The translations under genes were made by a program, and so were the position numbers. From assembly GCF_030818015.1 (NCBI RefSeq), contig NZ_JAUSZX010000001.1, positions 868,001 through 932,000 of the forward strand: DNA of 64,000 nucleotides. The letters are read 5' to 3'. Position 1 is the first letter of the stretch. Every line of letters starts with the position of its first letter. Shown here piece after piece: positions 1 to 8,718 of this stretch. The stretch is from Arthrobacter globiformis (GTDB lineage Bacteria; Actinomycetota; Actinomycetes; Actinomycetales; Micrococcaceae). The notes below the pieces were generated by a model, which worked only from the letters and a program-made list of their open reading frames with translations, searched no databases and was not told the origin of the DNA.

Positions 1-1
1 C

Positions 2-1228
2 AACGTCAGCTTCGCCGTCCTCACCCCGATTATTTCGAGGCTCGGCGACAGCTTTGGATACCGGCTGGTGCTGCGCTGGTCCACGGGTGTTGTGACGGCC
101 GGCGTGCTTCAAATGGCGCTCTGGCCGTCGCTGTGGACGGTGACGGTGGGTGTCGTCATGCTCACCTGCGTCGTGGGCTTCATCCCGCTCATGATGGGAA
201 TCCTGCGGGTCAGCAGCCCGGCCCACACACGCACCGGCGTGAGCGTCATGATCGGCATGCTCATGATCATGGTGGGAGCTGGCGGGCTGCTCGCCGGCAT
301 CATCGGTGTCACCGATCCGACGCTCGGCTTCTGGGTGGCGGTACCGTTCGCCGTGGTCGCCTTCATCTGCTCGTTCGTACTGCCCGACGCCGGGATCCCG
401 ACGCGTGAGGGCATCGCCCTGGCGCCGCTGCTGGCCTGCTCACTCGGGCTGATTGGGTTTGTGGTGGCGCTCTCGATGGCACCTGAGTGGGGCTGGCTCG
501 ACGTCCGGACGCTGGCGGCCGGCGTGGCAGGGATTGCCCTGCTGGCTTACTGGGCCAAGCGGGACTTCAGCGCCCCCGAGGGCCGCAGGTTCATGGACCT
601 GCGGATGCTGGTGAATCCCCGGATCCGCGCCATCTCGCTTGCCACGTTCTTCTTTGGTTTCGCGTCCATCAGCTACTTCGGTACCAACGGCATTTTCCTG
701 CATTCCAACCCGGACAAGACCGGCTACGGATTTGGCCTGAGCCCGCTTTTGATCGCGATTGTCCTCGCGCTGGCCTCGGTTCTTTCCCTGGTCTCCTCAC
801 TGCTCACGGCCAAAGCACTTAGAAGGTTCGGTGAACGCGCCACCCTCGTTTTCGCGGGTGTCCTGCTGGCGGGCGGCTTCCTGGTGATGGCGGTTGCCCA
901 CGGATCGCTCCCGGGCTACTGCGTCGGCTTCGCCATGTTCAACCTGAGCCTGGGGATGTACCAGGCGGGGACCCGGGCGCTGTCCGTCGAAGGCGTCCCC
1001 CTGGAGGAGACCTCGACGGCGGCCGGACTCAATGAGCTGGCATTGTCTGTCGGCATCGCGGTGGGGGCTGCGGTGGTCAAGCTCATCTCCTCAGCCTCGG
1101 CCGAGGCGGGGCACATCACGGAGCCCGGACTGCTGTCTATCTGGGGCGCCCTGGCTATGGCGGCCTTGATTGCGGCCGCCGCGAGTGCAGGCTACCCCAA
1201 GCGCCAGCCTGCCGGGGTGGCGGCATGA
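2..1228 (+). CDS. MFS transporter, DHA2-like, 5' end cut by window
   Basis: Integral membrane exporter of the major facilitator superfamily, probably a proton-coupled drug or metabolite efflux pump. The reading frame is open from base 2, so the true start lies outside the window; the GTG at 68 is internal because the residues before it (LTPIISRLGDSFGYR) are the typical MFS loop between helices 2 and 3. About 408 residues are visible, with many hydrophobic segments and alternating short charged loops, as in 14-helix DHA2 (EmrB/QacA-like) transporters. The stop overlaps the start of the next gene (ATGA), so the two are probably co-translated. The substrate cannot be told from sequence. Confidence 0.8.
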   Translation, partial: NVSFAVLTPIISRLGDSFGYRLVLRWSTGVVTAGVLQMALWPSLWTVTVGVVMLTCVVGFIPLMMGILRVSSPAHTRTGVSVMIGMLMIMVGAGGLLAGIIGVTDPTLGFWVAVPFAVVAFICSFVLPDAGIPTREGIALAPLLACSLGLIGFVVALSMAPEWGWLDVRTLAAGVAGIALLAYWAKRDFSAPEGRRFMDLRMLVNPRIRAISLATFFFGFASISYFGTNGIFLHSNPDKTGYGFGLSPLLIAIVLALASVLSLVSSLLTAKALRRFGERATLVFAGVLLAGGFLVMAVAHGSLPGYCVGFAMFNLSLGMYQAGTRALSVEGVPLEETSTAAGLNELALSVGIAVGAAVVKLISSASAEAGHITEPGLLSIWGALAMAALIAAAASAGYPKRQPAGVAA

Positions 1229-2433
1229 TCACAGGACTTAACAGCAACAGGGGAGGGGCCGCCGTCGTTCCCGTAACCCGGGGCGATATCGAAGCGAGAC
1301 TCGAGGCCGCCGTGGAACGCTGGAGGCCGGAGATTCTGGATCTGAGCCACGCCATCCATGCGGATCCGGAATTAGGCGGACATGAGTTCCGTGCCGCCAA
1401 GCGGGTGAGCAGGGTACTGCGGATGGCCGGGTTCAGCTTCGATGAGGCGCAGCCTGCGCAGCCCACGGCATTCAGCGCGCGATTCGGATCCGGTGAGCTT
1501 GTGGTGGCAGTCTGCACTGAGTACGACGCGTTGCCCGCGATCGGTCATGCGTGCGGGCACAACGTGAACGCGGCCAGCGCAGTCGGGGCAGCGCTGGCGC
1601 TGGCGGCCGTGGCCGACGAACTCGGCCTCACCGTCAAAGTGCTCGGAACGCCCGCGGAAGAGACCACCGGCGGCAAAGTGGACCTGATCGACGCGGGCTT
1701 TTTCGACGACGTATCCCTGGCCATGATGGCGCACGCTGCGGCAACGGACGTAGTGGGTGGTTCGTCCCTGGCCATGAGCATGTGGGACGTGCTGTTCGAG
1801 GGTCGCCCCGCCCATGCCGCCGCGGCTCCCTCGGAAGGTGTCAACGCCCTCGATGCGCTCGTAGTCGCGCAGACGGCAATCGCCTTGGCTCGGCAGCAAC
1901 TGCCGGCGGGTTCAATCGTGTCTTTGATCGTGACGGAAGGCGGGAGTGCCGTCAACGTCATTCCGGAGCGTGCCCGGGCCAACATTGAAATGCGGGCCGC
2001 CAGCATCGAAAACCTCCGTCTGATCCAGGACAAAGTGAGGCGCTGCCTTGAGGCCGGTGCCCACGCGAGCGGCAGCACCCTTCAGGTCACACCCACGGGC
2101 AACGACTACGCAGAACTGCGCCAGGACACTTTCTTGTCAGAGGCCTACCGGGCAGCGATGACGGCCAAGGGCAGGGACGTTGCGTTCAGCGCCGAGCCGG
2201 TGGCCTCCACGGACATGGGAAATGTCTCGCAGCTCGTGCCGAGCATTCATCCCATGGTCGGCTACGACGTGCGGGGCGCCGCGCACCACACCGCAGAGTT
2301 CGCTGCGTTCGGTGCTTCCGCGGGTGCAGACAATGCGGTGCTTGACGGATCGTTCGGACTGGCCGCAGCGGCATGTGCGGCGGCCGCCGATCCGGGGCAG
2401 AGGAGGCGGTTGCTCCGTCGAGCGGGGGCGTAG
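1225..2433 (+). CDS. M20 family amidohydrolase / metallopeptidase
   Basis: Cytosolic zinc hydrolase of the M20 (AbgB / N-acyl amino acid amidohydrolase) family, cleaving an amide bond of an acylated amino acid or small peptide. The 402-residue length fits. Metal-ligand motif GHACGHN lies near residues 108-114, the catalytic Glu pair (PAEET) near 144, MAHAA near 170, and the C-terminal GAAHHTAEF metal-ligand region near 352. A dimerisation-domain segment (AMSMWDVLFEGRPAHAAAAP) sits in the middle. It overlaps the upstream transporter by 4 bases, suggesting that the transporter moves a substrate or product of this enzyme. Exact substrate unknown. Confidence 0.82.
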   Translation: MITGLNSNRGGAAVVPVTRGDIEARLEAAVERWRPEILDLSHAIHADPELGGHEFRAAKRVSRVLRMAGFSFDEAQPAQPTAFSARFGSGELVVAVCTEYDALPAIGHACGHNVNAASAVGAALALAAVADELGLTVKVLGTPAEETTGGKVDLIDAGFFDDVSLAMMAHAAATDVVGGSSLAMSMWDVLFEGRPAHAAAAPSEGVNALDALVVAQTAIALARQQLPAGSIVSLIVTEGGSAVNVIPERARANIEMRAASIENLRLIQDKVRRCLEAGAHASGSTLQVTPTGNDYAELRQDTFLSEAYRAAMTAKGRDVAFSAEPVASTDMGNVSQLVPSIHPMVGYDVRGAAHHTAEFAAFGASAGADNAVLDGSFGLAAAACAAAADPGQRRRLLRRAGA

Positions 2434-2502
2434 TTTGGGAAATCCTGCAGTGCAAAGTGTTACCCGGCCGGGTGACGCGAACCACGGCCGGCGCAAAGAA
2501 AT

Positions 2503-2522
2503 GGCTAGGATGGTTCCTAGCC
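2503..2522. promoter_or_regulatory. palindrome over a possible -10 box, upstream of aldolase
   Basis: A near-perfect palindrome (GGCTAGGA, 4-base spacer, TCCTAGCC) sits about 60 bases before the aldolase start. TAGGAT at 2506-2511 could act as a -10 hexamer, so the palindrome may be an operator overlapping the promoter. Seen directly; the function is a guess. Confidence 0.35.
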
Positions 2523-2581
2523 GACGAGGTTCACTCCAGGGTCAACCCAACCCGCAGACGAAATTCGATTTAGGAGTCAGC

Positions 2582-3601
2582 ATGCCCATTGCAACCCCAG
2601 AGATCTATGCCGACATGATCGATCGCGCAAAGAAGGGCGGCTTCGCGTTCCCCGCCGTCAATGTGACGTCCTCGCAGACGCTGAACGCGGCGCTGCGCGG
2701 TTTCGCGGAGGCCGAGTCTGACGGCATCGTGCAGGTTTCCACCGGTGGTGCGGCGTACTGGTCCGGTGCCTCCACGAAGGACATGGTTGCCGGGTCGCTG
2801 GGTTTCGCCGCGTTTGCCCGTGAGGTGGCCAAGAACTACAACGTGAACATCGCCCTGCACACGGACCACTGCCCCAAGGACAAGCTGGACGGTTTCGTCC
2901 TGCCGCTGCTGGCCGCTTCCGAGGAAGCGGTGAAGGCGGGCAAGGACCCGATCTTCAACTCGCATATGTGGGACGGTTCGGCCGAGACCCTGGACGAGAA
3001 CCTGCGCATCGGCCGGGAACTGCTCGAGCGTGCCGCAGCCGCCAGGATCATCCTCGAGGTGGAGATCGGCACGGTTGGTGGCGAGGAGGACGGCGTCGAG
3101 CACGAGATCAACGAGAAGCTGTACACCACGGTCGATGACGCGCTGGCCACGATCGAGGCGCTCGGTGCCGGTGAGAACGGTCGCTACATCACGGCCCTGA
3201 CCTTCGGTAACGTGCACGGCGTGTACAAGCCGGGCGGGGTGAAGCTGCGTCCGGAGATCCTGAAGGACATCCAGGCCCAGGTCGGTGCCCGGATCGGCAA
3301 GGACAACCCGTTTGACCTGGTGTTCCACGGCGGTTCGGGTTCCTCGGACCAGGAGATCGCGGACGCCGTGTCCTATGGCGTGATCAAGATGAACATCGAC
3401 ACCGACACTCAGTACGCGTACACCCGTCCGGTGGTGGACCACATGTTCCGCAACTACGACGGCGTGCTGAAGGTCGACGGCGAAGTGGGCAACAAGAAGA
3501 CCTACGATCCCCGCGTCTGGGGCGCCTCCGCCGAAGCCGGCCTCGCCGCCCGCGTGGTTGAGGCAACCCAGCAGCTGGGCTCCGCGGGCAAGACCTTCTA
3601 G
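2582..3601 (+). CDS. fba: class II fructose-bisphosphate aldolase
   Basis: Glycolytic and gluconeogenic zinc aldolase, interconverting fructose 1,6-bisphosphate with DHAP and glyceraldehyde 3-phosphate in the cytosol. The 339-residue protein has the usual class IIa length. Visible motifs are the zinc and catalytic region LHTDHCPKDK (His93, Asp95, His96), the acidic EVEIGTVGGEEDG stretch, a zinc-His segment VHGVYKPGG, and the phosphate-binding HGGSGSS. The ATG at 2582 was chosen because AGGAG lies 5 bases upstream and MPIATPEIYADMI is the conserved N-terminus; in-frame codons further upstream are not part of the family. The DUF3151 gene follows after 2 bases. Confidence 0.95.
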   Translation: MPIATPEIYADMIDRAKKGGFAFPAVNVTSSQTLNAALRGFAEAESDGIVQVSTGGAAYWSGASTKDMVAGSLGFAAFAREVAKNYNVNIALHTDHCPKDKLDGFVLPLLAASEEAVKAGKDPIFNSHMWDGSAETLDENLRIGRELLERAAAARIILEVEIGTVGGEEDGVEHEINEKLYTTVDDALATIEALGAGENGRYITALTFGNVHGVYKPGGVKLRPEILKDIQAQVGARIGKDNPFDLVFHGGSGSSDQEIADAVSYGVIKMNIDTDTQYAYTRPVVDHMFRNYDGVLKVDGEVGNKKTYDPRVWGASAEAGLAARVVEATQQLGSAGKTF

Positions 3602-3603
3602 TC

Positions 3604-4026
3604 ATGTCCGACGAGTTCCGCAAGAACCTGCTGGGCCCCGAGCCCACGCTCCTGCCTGCCGAGACCGAGGTGTACCAGCACCTCGCGCTCGGCGCTGAGG
3701 CGCTGGACCTCGTGGAAAAGCACCCCACATCGTCGCTGTTGTGGGCCGTCCTGGCCGAGGAGGCATGGGCGGAAGGCCGCACCATTGATTCCTACGCCTA
3801 CGCACGGGTCGGCTACCACCGCGGCCTGGACTCGCTCCGCCGCAACGGCTGGCGGGGTGTGGGGCCCATCCCGTGGGAGCACGAACCCAACCGCGGCTTC
3901 CTGCGGGCGCTTTACTCGCTGGGTCGCGCCTCCGCCGCCATCAACGAGGCGGAGGAACCCGAGCGCATCGAGAAGTTCCTCAACGACTCGGACCCCGCGG
4001 CCAAGGCAGCCATCGAAGGCAAGTAA
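3604..4026 (+). CDS. DUF3151 family protein
   Basis: Conserved actinobacterial protein of unknown function, 140 residues, cytosolic, with no signal peptide or membrane segment. Recognised from the family pattern LLGPEPTLLP at the N-terminus, SLLWAVLAEEAWA, and YARVGYHRGLDSLRRNGWRG in the middle. It starts 2 bases after the aldolase stop, so it is almost certainly co-transcribed with fba, a common arrangement in this group. A strong stem-loop terminator follows. The helical, repeat-like composition resembles TPR-type scaffolds, but no catalytic motif is visible. Confidence 0.85.
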   Translation: MSDEFRKNLLGPEPTLLPAETEVYQHLALGAEALDLVEKHPTSSLLWAVLAEEAWAEGRTIDSYAYARVGYHRGLDSLRRNGWRGVGPIPWEHEPNRGFLRALYSLGRASAAINEAEEPERIEKFLNDSDPAAKAAIEGK

Positions 4027-4030
4027 TTAA

Positions 4031-4084
4031 GTACGACGGCGGGCGGTCACCTTCTCCAAGGAAGGTGACCGCCCGCCGTTGTAC
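4031..4084. terminator. bidirectional stem-loop terminator
   Basis: Arms 4031-4053 and 4062-4084 pair over 23 bases with one mismatch around an 8-base loop. It lies between the converging fba/DUF3151 unit and the minus-strand glycosylase-like gene, so it probably ends both transcripts. No long T run follows, as is usual in high-GC actinobacteria. Confidence 0.85.
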
Positions 4085-4120
4085 TTGTGGCCTGTTAGGG
4101 CCCAGGCTCAATCAAAGGTG

Positions 4121-4756
4121 TTAGCTAGGGGACTTCTGCAGGCCGGTGCGGGCCATGGCGTCGGCGTACGCAACCTGCATCTCGTCCAGGTACTGCTTCT
4201 GCCGCTCGGGGCTTCCGGCGAAGGAGCGGCCGCTCAGCGAACGGACCTTGTAGGTCTTCAGCCCCCGGCGCCAGAGCAGCGGAACTTCGGTCTTGAGCAG
4301 CAGGCCGGCGAGGCGGTTGGCCTCGGTGCCGTGGGCCACGATGACCGAAGCGCGGGGCACCAGGGCCAGGACCTTCAGCAGCGGCTTGAGGCCGGCCTGG
4401 ATCTGGTCGGGAGTGAACTTGCCGTTCGGCTCGCCCGGTGTGTGCCACGGGTGCACGTTCCACGGCATGATGTATTCCGGCCGCAGGCCCAGCTTCCACT
4501 GGAGGCCCAGCATACGGGCGGCGGCATCGTCGTCGCCCGGCACGATGAAGCCGGTGGGCGATGCCGTGCCGATGTTGGAGAAGAGGCTGATGATGCGGCA
4601 TTCGTCGACGTCGTGCGCGGGGTCGACGTACGGCACCTGGGTGCCCGGCTTGGCGCTCTGCAACGTGTCGCAGAGCTCATTGACAGCGGCAACGTTGGGC
4701 TCGTAACGGCGCCTCAAAAGCTGTTCATGGAAGGATTCGGTAGCCAGGGCTGTCAT
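4121..4756 (-). CDS. uracil-DNA glycosylase superfamily protein
   Basis: Predicted cytosolic protein of 211 residues, resembling proteins labelled uracil-DNA glycosylase in Arthrobacter. Visible parts are an N-terminal helical region (MTALATESFHEQLLRRRYEP), ISLFSNIGTASPTGFIVPGDDD, EYIMPWNVHPWHTP and a C-terminal ASVIVAHGTEANRL strand-turn segment. These match the three-layer fold with an Asn/His-containing active loop, but the classical UDG water-activating motif is not obvious, so the activity is uncertain. The ATG at 4756 has an AGGAG 12 bases upstream; an alternative in-frame ATG lies at 4777. Same strand as the methionine-synthase-like gene upstream, 221 bases away. Confidence 0.55.
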   Translation of the reverse strand: MTALATESFHEQLLRRRYEPNVAAVNELCDTLQSAKPGTQVPYVDPAHDVDECRIISLFSNIGTASPTGFIVPGDDDAAARMLGLQWKLGLRPEYIMPWNVHPWHTPGEPNGKFTPDQIQAGLKPLLKVLALVPRASVIVAHGTEANRLAGLLLKTEVPLLWRRGLKTYKVRSLSGRSFAGSPERQKQYLDEMQVAYADAMARTGLQKSPS

Positions 4757-4977
4757 ATGGTGCTGTGTCTCCTGCATGTGGGTCGCGCCGCCGCGCCGCA
4801 GGCCGGCACGCCGCAGGCATGCCGAGTGCGGCGTGGTGTGAAATGAGATGTGGACCGGTGCTTGACCGATCCTCCCCAGTTTAGCAAGGCGTCCGAAACC
4901 GTGAGGCCCCGCCCCTGCCCGACTCCGTGGCAGAGTCGCGCAGGAGAGGGCCCGCAGGACCGCCAATGAGGGCTAAA

Positions 4978-6189
4978 TCACCTCCAGAGCCGTTTAGTGG
5001 CCAGGCGTGCGCCCTCCCCGAGAGCTTCAAGTTTCGCGACGGCGATCTGCGGGTGGACACGGCCGCCGAGGCCGCAGTCGGTGGAGGCGATCACGCTCTC
5101 GCGTCCGACGAGCCTGGCGAAGCGTTCGATCCGGTCCGCCACAAGTTCCGGATGCTCCACGACGTTCGTGGCGTGCGAGACAACACCCGGAATGATGACC
5201 TTGCCCTCGGGAAGCTTGGTGTTTTCCCACACACGCCATTCGTGCTCGTGCCGGACGTTGGCTGCCTCGAACGAGTAGCCGCCCGCGTTGACCTGCAGGA
5301 CGGAGCTGATGATGTCGGCAAACGGGATGTCGGTGGTGTGGGGGCCGTGCCAGGATCCCCAGCAGACATGCAGCCGAATCTGCTCCTCGGGCAGGTCGCG
5401 GAGGGCCCAGTTGGTGGCCTCGACCCGGAGCTGGATGAAGTTGAGGTAGTCCTCCAGGCTGGGCTCCGGGTTGATCTGGTCCCAGCTCTCCGCCAGCGAC
5501 GGGTCATCGAGCTGGACGGTCAGTCCGGCGTCGATGATTGCCTTGTATTCCTCGCGCATGGCGTCGGCGCAGGCGTAGACCAGTTCCTCTTCCGTCTTGT
5601 AGTACTCGTTGGCCACCCGTGCGCAGGAGCCGGGGGACAGCGACGCGACGAATCCCTCGGTGAGGGCGGCTGCCTGCAGGCCGGTCTTGAGGTTGGTGAC
5701 GTCTGAGGCCACGAGGTCTTGCCCGGTGTAGGTCAGCGGGCCGGCGATCTTGGGCTGTGCCACGCTCTTGCGGTGGGCGAGGATCCCGGAGGAGGGGTCG
5801 TTGTAGGCATCGTTGAACTTCTGCCGGTCCCGGCGGTCAGGGAAGGAGGTCAGGACGATGTTGCCCGGCGTGGAACGGTGCACCTCGGCATCGGCCCAGC
5901 GGTCCACGTTGGTGGGCTCGAGGCCGCCGAGGCGGGCGAACGAGTAGTTCCACCAGGCGCCGTAATCCACGCTGTTGGACATGGCGTGCCCGTATTCACC
6001 GTCGTTGGGAATGTCGATGCCCAGGTCCTTTTGGCGTTGGACGATGTCCACCACCGAGGTCTGCAGCAGGTCCAGGAACTCCGGCGTGATGCCGTCGGCT
6101 TCCTTGGCTTCGTTGGCGGCGATGAGCTCCGGGCTGCGGGGCAGGGACCCGGCGTGGGTGACGCGGATGTGGTCGGTGTTCAGTGACAA
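4978..6189 (-). CDS. cobalamin-independent methionine synthase II family protein
   Basis: Cytosolic methyltransferase resembling the C-terminal catalytic half of MetE, 403 residues. It has the N-terminal RVTHAGSLPRSPE motif, the substrate segment GIDIPNDGEYGH, DDPSLAESWDQ in the barrel core, the zinc-ligand-type HVCWGSWHGPH region, and the C-terminal STDCGLGGRVHP, where the Cys is a zinc ligand in MetE. The folate-binding N-terminal half of MetE is absent, so the methyl donor may be something other than polyglutamyl methyl-THF. A probable SAM riboswitch lies directly upstream on the same strand, which supports a role in methionine or methyl-group supply. Confidence 0.82.
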   Translation of the reverse strand: MSLNTDHIRVTHAGSLPRSPELIAANEAKEADGITPEFLDLLQTSVVDIVQRQKDLGIDIPNDGEYGHAMSNSVDYGAWWNYSFARLGGLEPTNVDRWADAEVHRSTPGNIVLTSFPDRRDRQKFNDAYNDPSSGILAHRKSVAQPKIAGPLTYTGQDLVASDVTNLKTGLQAAALTEGFVASLSPGSCARVANEYYKTEEELVYACADAMREEYKAIIDAGLTVQLDDPSLAESWDQINPEPSLEDYLNFIQLRVEATNWALRDLPEEQIRLHVCWGSWHGPHTTDIPFADIISSVLQVNAGGYSFEAANVRHEHEWRVWENTKLPEGKVIIPGVVSHATNVVEHPELVADRIERFARLVGRESVIASTDCGLGGRVHPQIAVAKLEALGEGARLATKRLWR

Positions 6190-6212
6190 GGCAGGATTTC
6201 CTTTCCATCGGT

Positions 6213-6318
6213 CCTGGCGGTAGCACCTTTACGGACGGCAGGGCGCACGGGGCGCTACCCTTCGGTGGCAAGGTTGCTGCGGCATCAGCGATCCAGGTCT
6301 CTCGGCCGCTCGGGATGG
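6213..6318 (-). ncRNA. SAM riboswitch (S-box type leader)
   Basis: On the minus strand the leader of the methionine-synthase-like gene contains the hallmarks of a SAM-I/IV type aptamer. CCATC near 6318 can pair with GATGG near 6213 (P1). GCGGC pairs with GCCGC in P2, around a kink-turn-like GAGA/TGATG. The conserved core GCAGCAACC follows, then a P3 arm, and then AAGGTGCTACC before the closing helix. The aptamer ends about 25 bases before the start codon, so control is more likely at translation initiation than by a separate terminator. Identification is by motif memory only. Confidence 0.75.
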
Positions 6319-6327
6319 TTCACTCTC

Positions 6328-6357
6328 ACTTAAGTCCCCAGACGGAGATAGTGGCAA
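6328..6357 (-). promoter_or_regulatory. candidate sigma-A promoter of the SAM-riboswitch leader
   Basis: On the minus strand TTGCCA (6357-6352) and TTAAGT (6333-6328) are separated by 18 bases and lie just before the riboswitch aptamer. The match to consensus is moderate. Confidence 0.4.
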
Positions 6358-6597
6358 ATCACAGGCGCAATGTGTCGCCTGAATCTGCCGCACGGGCGAA
6401 ATACCAAAAGCCATACTTTTGTCACCCATCCGCTAAACTTGGGTGGTAAGAGCCCCGGAACTCTTGCGTCCTTTCCCCGGTCAGCGCCGCGGGTTCGGGC
6501 GACGAATTCGGGGCATTCTCATGAACGGCGCCGACCTCCGGTTGAAGCACCTCGGTGATCCAGCCGGGCTAGGCCCGAACGAATGGGGGAGGATCCC

Positions 6598-7887
6598 ATG
6601 CCAGCAATCGTGATCGTCGGAGCCCAGTGGGGCGACGAAGGAAAAGGTAAGGCCACCGACCTGCTTGGCGGCCGCGTCGACTACGTAGTGAAGCCGAACG
6701 GCGGCAACAACGCCGGGCACACCGTCGTCGTAGGCGGTGAGAAGTATGAGCTCAAGCTCCTTCCGGCCGGCATCCTCAGCCCCAACGCCGTCCCCATCAT
6801 CGGCAACGGCTGCGTCGTCAACCTTGAGGCACTTTTCCAGGAAATCGACGGCCTCGAAGCCCGCGGCGCGGACACCTCCAAGCTGCGTGTCTCCGCCAAC
6901 GCACACCTCGTGGCCCCGTACCACCAGGTGCTGGACAAGGTCACCGAACGCTTCCTTGGCAGCCGCGCCATCGGCACCACCGGCCGCGGCATCGGGCCCA
7001 CCTACATGGACAAGGTTGCCCGCCTGGGAATCCGCGTCCAGGACGTCTTCGATGAGTCGATCCTGCGCCAGAAGGTGGAAGGCTCGCTGCGCCAGAAGAA
7101 CGAGCTTCTGGTCAAGATCTACAACCGCCGCAGCATCGAGGTGGACGAAGTGGTCAACTACTTCCTCTCCTTCGCCGACCGGCTGCGCCCCCTGGTCATC
7201 GACAGTACACTCGTGCTGAACGCCGCCCTTGACGAGGGCAAGGTGGTGCTCATGGAGGGCGGCCAGGCCACGTTCCTCGACGTCGACCACGGCACCTACC
7301 CTTTCGTGACGTCCTCCAACCCCACCGCCGGCGGCGCCTCGGTGGGCTCGGGCATCGGCCCCACCCGCATCTCGCGCTCCATCGGCATCATCAAGGCATA
7401 CACCACCCGCGTCGGCGCAGGCCCGTTCCCCACGGAACTCTTCGACGAGATGGGCATGTACCTGCAGAAGACCGGCGGAGAATTCGGCGTCAACACCGGA
7501 CGCCCGCGCCGCTGCGGGTGGTATGACGCCGTCCTGGCCCGCCACGCGTCCCGCGTGAACGGCTTCACCGACTACTTCGTCACCAAGCTTGACGTCCTCA
7601 CCGGCATCGAGCAGATCCCGGTGTGCGTGGCCTACGACGTCGACGGCGTCCGGCACGACGAGATGCCCATGACCCAGACGGAGTTCCACCACGCGAAGCC
7701 CATCTTCGAGTACTTCGAAGGCTGGACCGAGGACATCACCGGGGCCCGCACGCTGGCGGACCTGCCCGAGAACGCCCGCAACTACGTGCTGGCCCTCGAG
7801 AAGCTGTCCGGCACCCGCTTCTCCGCGATCGGCGTGGGACCGGACCGCGACCAGACCATCGTGGTCAACGACCTGATCAACGACTGA
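6598..7887 (+). CDS. purA: adenylosuccinate synthase
   Basis: Catalyses the GTP-dependent condensation of IMP and aspartate to adenylosuccinate, the first committed step to AMP. The 429-residue length is normal. The N-terminal P-loop [11 protein letters not shown], with its catalytic Asp and Lys, is followed by [26 protein letters not shown], the IMP-binding EGGQATFLD and TGRPRRCGW are all present. The ATG at 6598 is chosen because GGGGGAGG ends 5 bases upstream; the in-frame ATG at 6583 overlaps that site. It stands alone on the plus strand, followed by a terminator. Confidence 0.97.
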   Translation: MPAIVIVGAQWGDEGKGKATDLLGGRVDYVVKPNGGNNAGHTVVVGGEKYELKLLPAGILSPNAVPIIGNGCVVNLEALFQEIDGLEARGADTSKLRVSANAHLVAPYHQVLDKVTERFLGSRAIGTTGRGIGPTYMDKVARLGIRVQDVFDESILRQKVEGSLRQKNELLVKIYNRRSIEVDEVVNYFLSFADRLRPLVIDSTLVLNAALDEGKVVLMEGGQATFLDVDHGTYPFVTSSNPTAGGASVGSGIGPTRISRSIGIIKAYTTRVGAGPFPTELFDEMGMYLQKTGGEFGVNTGRPRRCGWYDAVLARHASRVNGFTDYFVTKLDVLTGIEQIPVCVAYDVDGVRHDEMPMTQTEFHHAKPIFEYFEGWTEDITGARTLADLPENARNYVLALEKLSGTRFSAIGVGPDRDQTIVVNDLIND

Positions 7888-7930
7888 CGCCGGAAGCGTC
7901 CGGCAACAACAGCCCAGGCAAGCAGTTCCT

Positions 7931-7968
7931 GACGGCGGCGGGTCACCTTATGGTGGCCCGCCGCCGTC
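7931..7968 (+). terminator. purA terminator
   Basis: Arms 7931-7947 and 7952-7968 pair over 17 bases with one G-T pair around a TTAT loop, followed by a moderately T-rich stretch. Placed 43 bases after the purA stop. Confidence 0.85.
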
Positions 7969-8008
7969 GTTATTCCGTTTCCTTTTGGCTCGGGAGCGCG
8001 CCCGTCTG

Positions 8009-8109
8009 AAAAAAGTTTCCGCGACCGCGTAACCTGCCGGCCCGCCGCTGCGATTACGTATATGTAAGCGCCGGGCCGGGGGTTGTCCCCCATCGGCTTC
8101 CGGCCCGGC
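8009..8109 (+). promoter_or_regulatory. element A: conserved promoter plus 5' hairpin upstream of the secreted protein
   Basis: A composite element that recurs as element B at 10158-10260. It contains AAAAAAGTTT (8009-8018), GCGTAACC (8027-8034) and, after exactly 17 bases, GATTAC (8052-8057). A 10-bp perfect hairpin follows (arms 8070-8079 and 8100-8109) whose loop contains TTGTCCCCCATC. The 17-base spacing suggests -35 and -10 boxes of an alternative sigma factor, possibly the one encoded at 8780; GTAACC/GATTAC could instead be a response-regulator site. The hairpin would lie at the 5' end of the mRNA. Sequence features are seen; function is inferred. Confidence 0.6.
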
Positions 8110-8137
8110 CTTCAATCAACCAAAGGACTTTTTTCTG

Positions 8138-8677
8138 ATGAAGAGTGTTAGCAAGACCACCAAGATTGCTGTCGGCGCCGCCATCCTCGCTGTTGGAGGC
8201 TTCTCCAGCATCGGACTGGCCAACGCCGCCCAGGTATCCAGCTCGCAGCATGCACAGGTGACCCCCGCTACGCCAGCCACGCCGGCCGTTCCTGCCACCC
8301 CCGAGGTCCCGGCTGTGCCCGCCGTCCCGGCCGCCCCGGCAACGCCGACGGTTCCGGCCGTCCCGTCCGCCAAGGCCAAGGCTGCCGGCGAAGCTGCGGA
8401 CGCAGCCGACGCCGCAGTGGAAGCTGACAAGGACAACGCCGCCGCAAACGCCAACGTCTCCGCCGGGGACAAGGCTGCCGGTGCCGACGTGACTGCAGCA
8501 ATCCCCGCCACTCCCGCTGTTCCCGGTGGCGCCGGTGTTCCGGCCACGCCGGCCGTTCCCGCCACCCCGGCTGTGCCGGACGTTACGGACCACGTCGCCA
8601 AGCCGGCCGCGCCGTCCGTCGCTGCAGACGCTGATGTCAAGGCTGACGCTGCTGCGGACCTGCCTGCCGGCAAGTAG
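8138..8677 (+). CDS. secreted Ala/Pro/Val-rich low-complexity protein
   Basis: A 179-residue protein of unknown function. The N-terminus is a clear signal peptide (basic MKSVSKTTK, hydrophobic core, cleavage after LANA near residue 30). The mature part is two blocks of ATPAVP-type repeats around a helical Ala/Asp/Lys-rich centre (AAGEAADAADAAVEADKDN). It has no cysteine and no catalytic motif, which suggests an extended wall-spanning or surface structural protein. RBS AAAGGA lies 12 bases upstream. It lies between element A and the sigma gene, and its repeats resemble the outer tail of the anti-sigma candidate downstream, pointing to a shared envelope role. Confidence 0.75.
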   Translation: MKSVSKTTKIAVGAAILAVGGFSSIGLANAAQVSSSQHAQVTPATPATPAVPATPEVPAVPAVPAAPATPTVPAVPSAKAKAAGEAADAADAAVEADKDNAAANANVSAGDKAAGADVTAAIPATPAVPGGAGVPATPAVPATPAVPDVTDHVAKPAAPSVAADADVKADAAADLPAGK

Positions 8678-8718
8678 TACACAGCAGGCGAAACAGGCGT
8701 TCTCCGAATAGGGGCGTG

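Larger units (their letters stand above)
6190..6597. other. divergent intergenic region, methionine synthase-like gene / purA
   Basis: About 400 bases without a convincing gene. The left part holds the SAM-riboswitch-like leader and its candidate promoter on the minus strand. The right part (about 6360-6597) is the purA leader; GGGGGAGG at 6585-6592 is its ribosome binding site. No further structure was recognised. Confidence 0.6.

Noticed and set aside
4079..4846. 255-codon plus-strand frame opposite the uracil-DNA-glycosylase-like gene
   Set aside because: The minus-strand product has coherent protein features and a ribosome site; the plus frame begins within the terminator.
8009..8109. 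Element A considered as a ydaO/c-di-AMP riboswitch
   Set aside because: Much too short, and the expected multi-helix core is absent; only one hairpin is seen.
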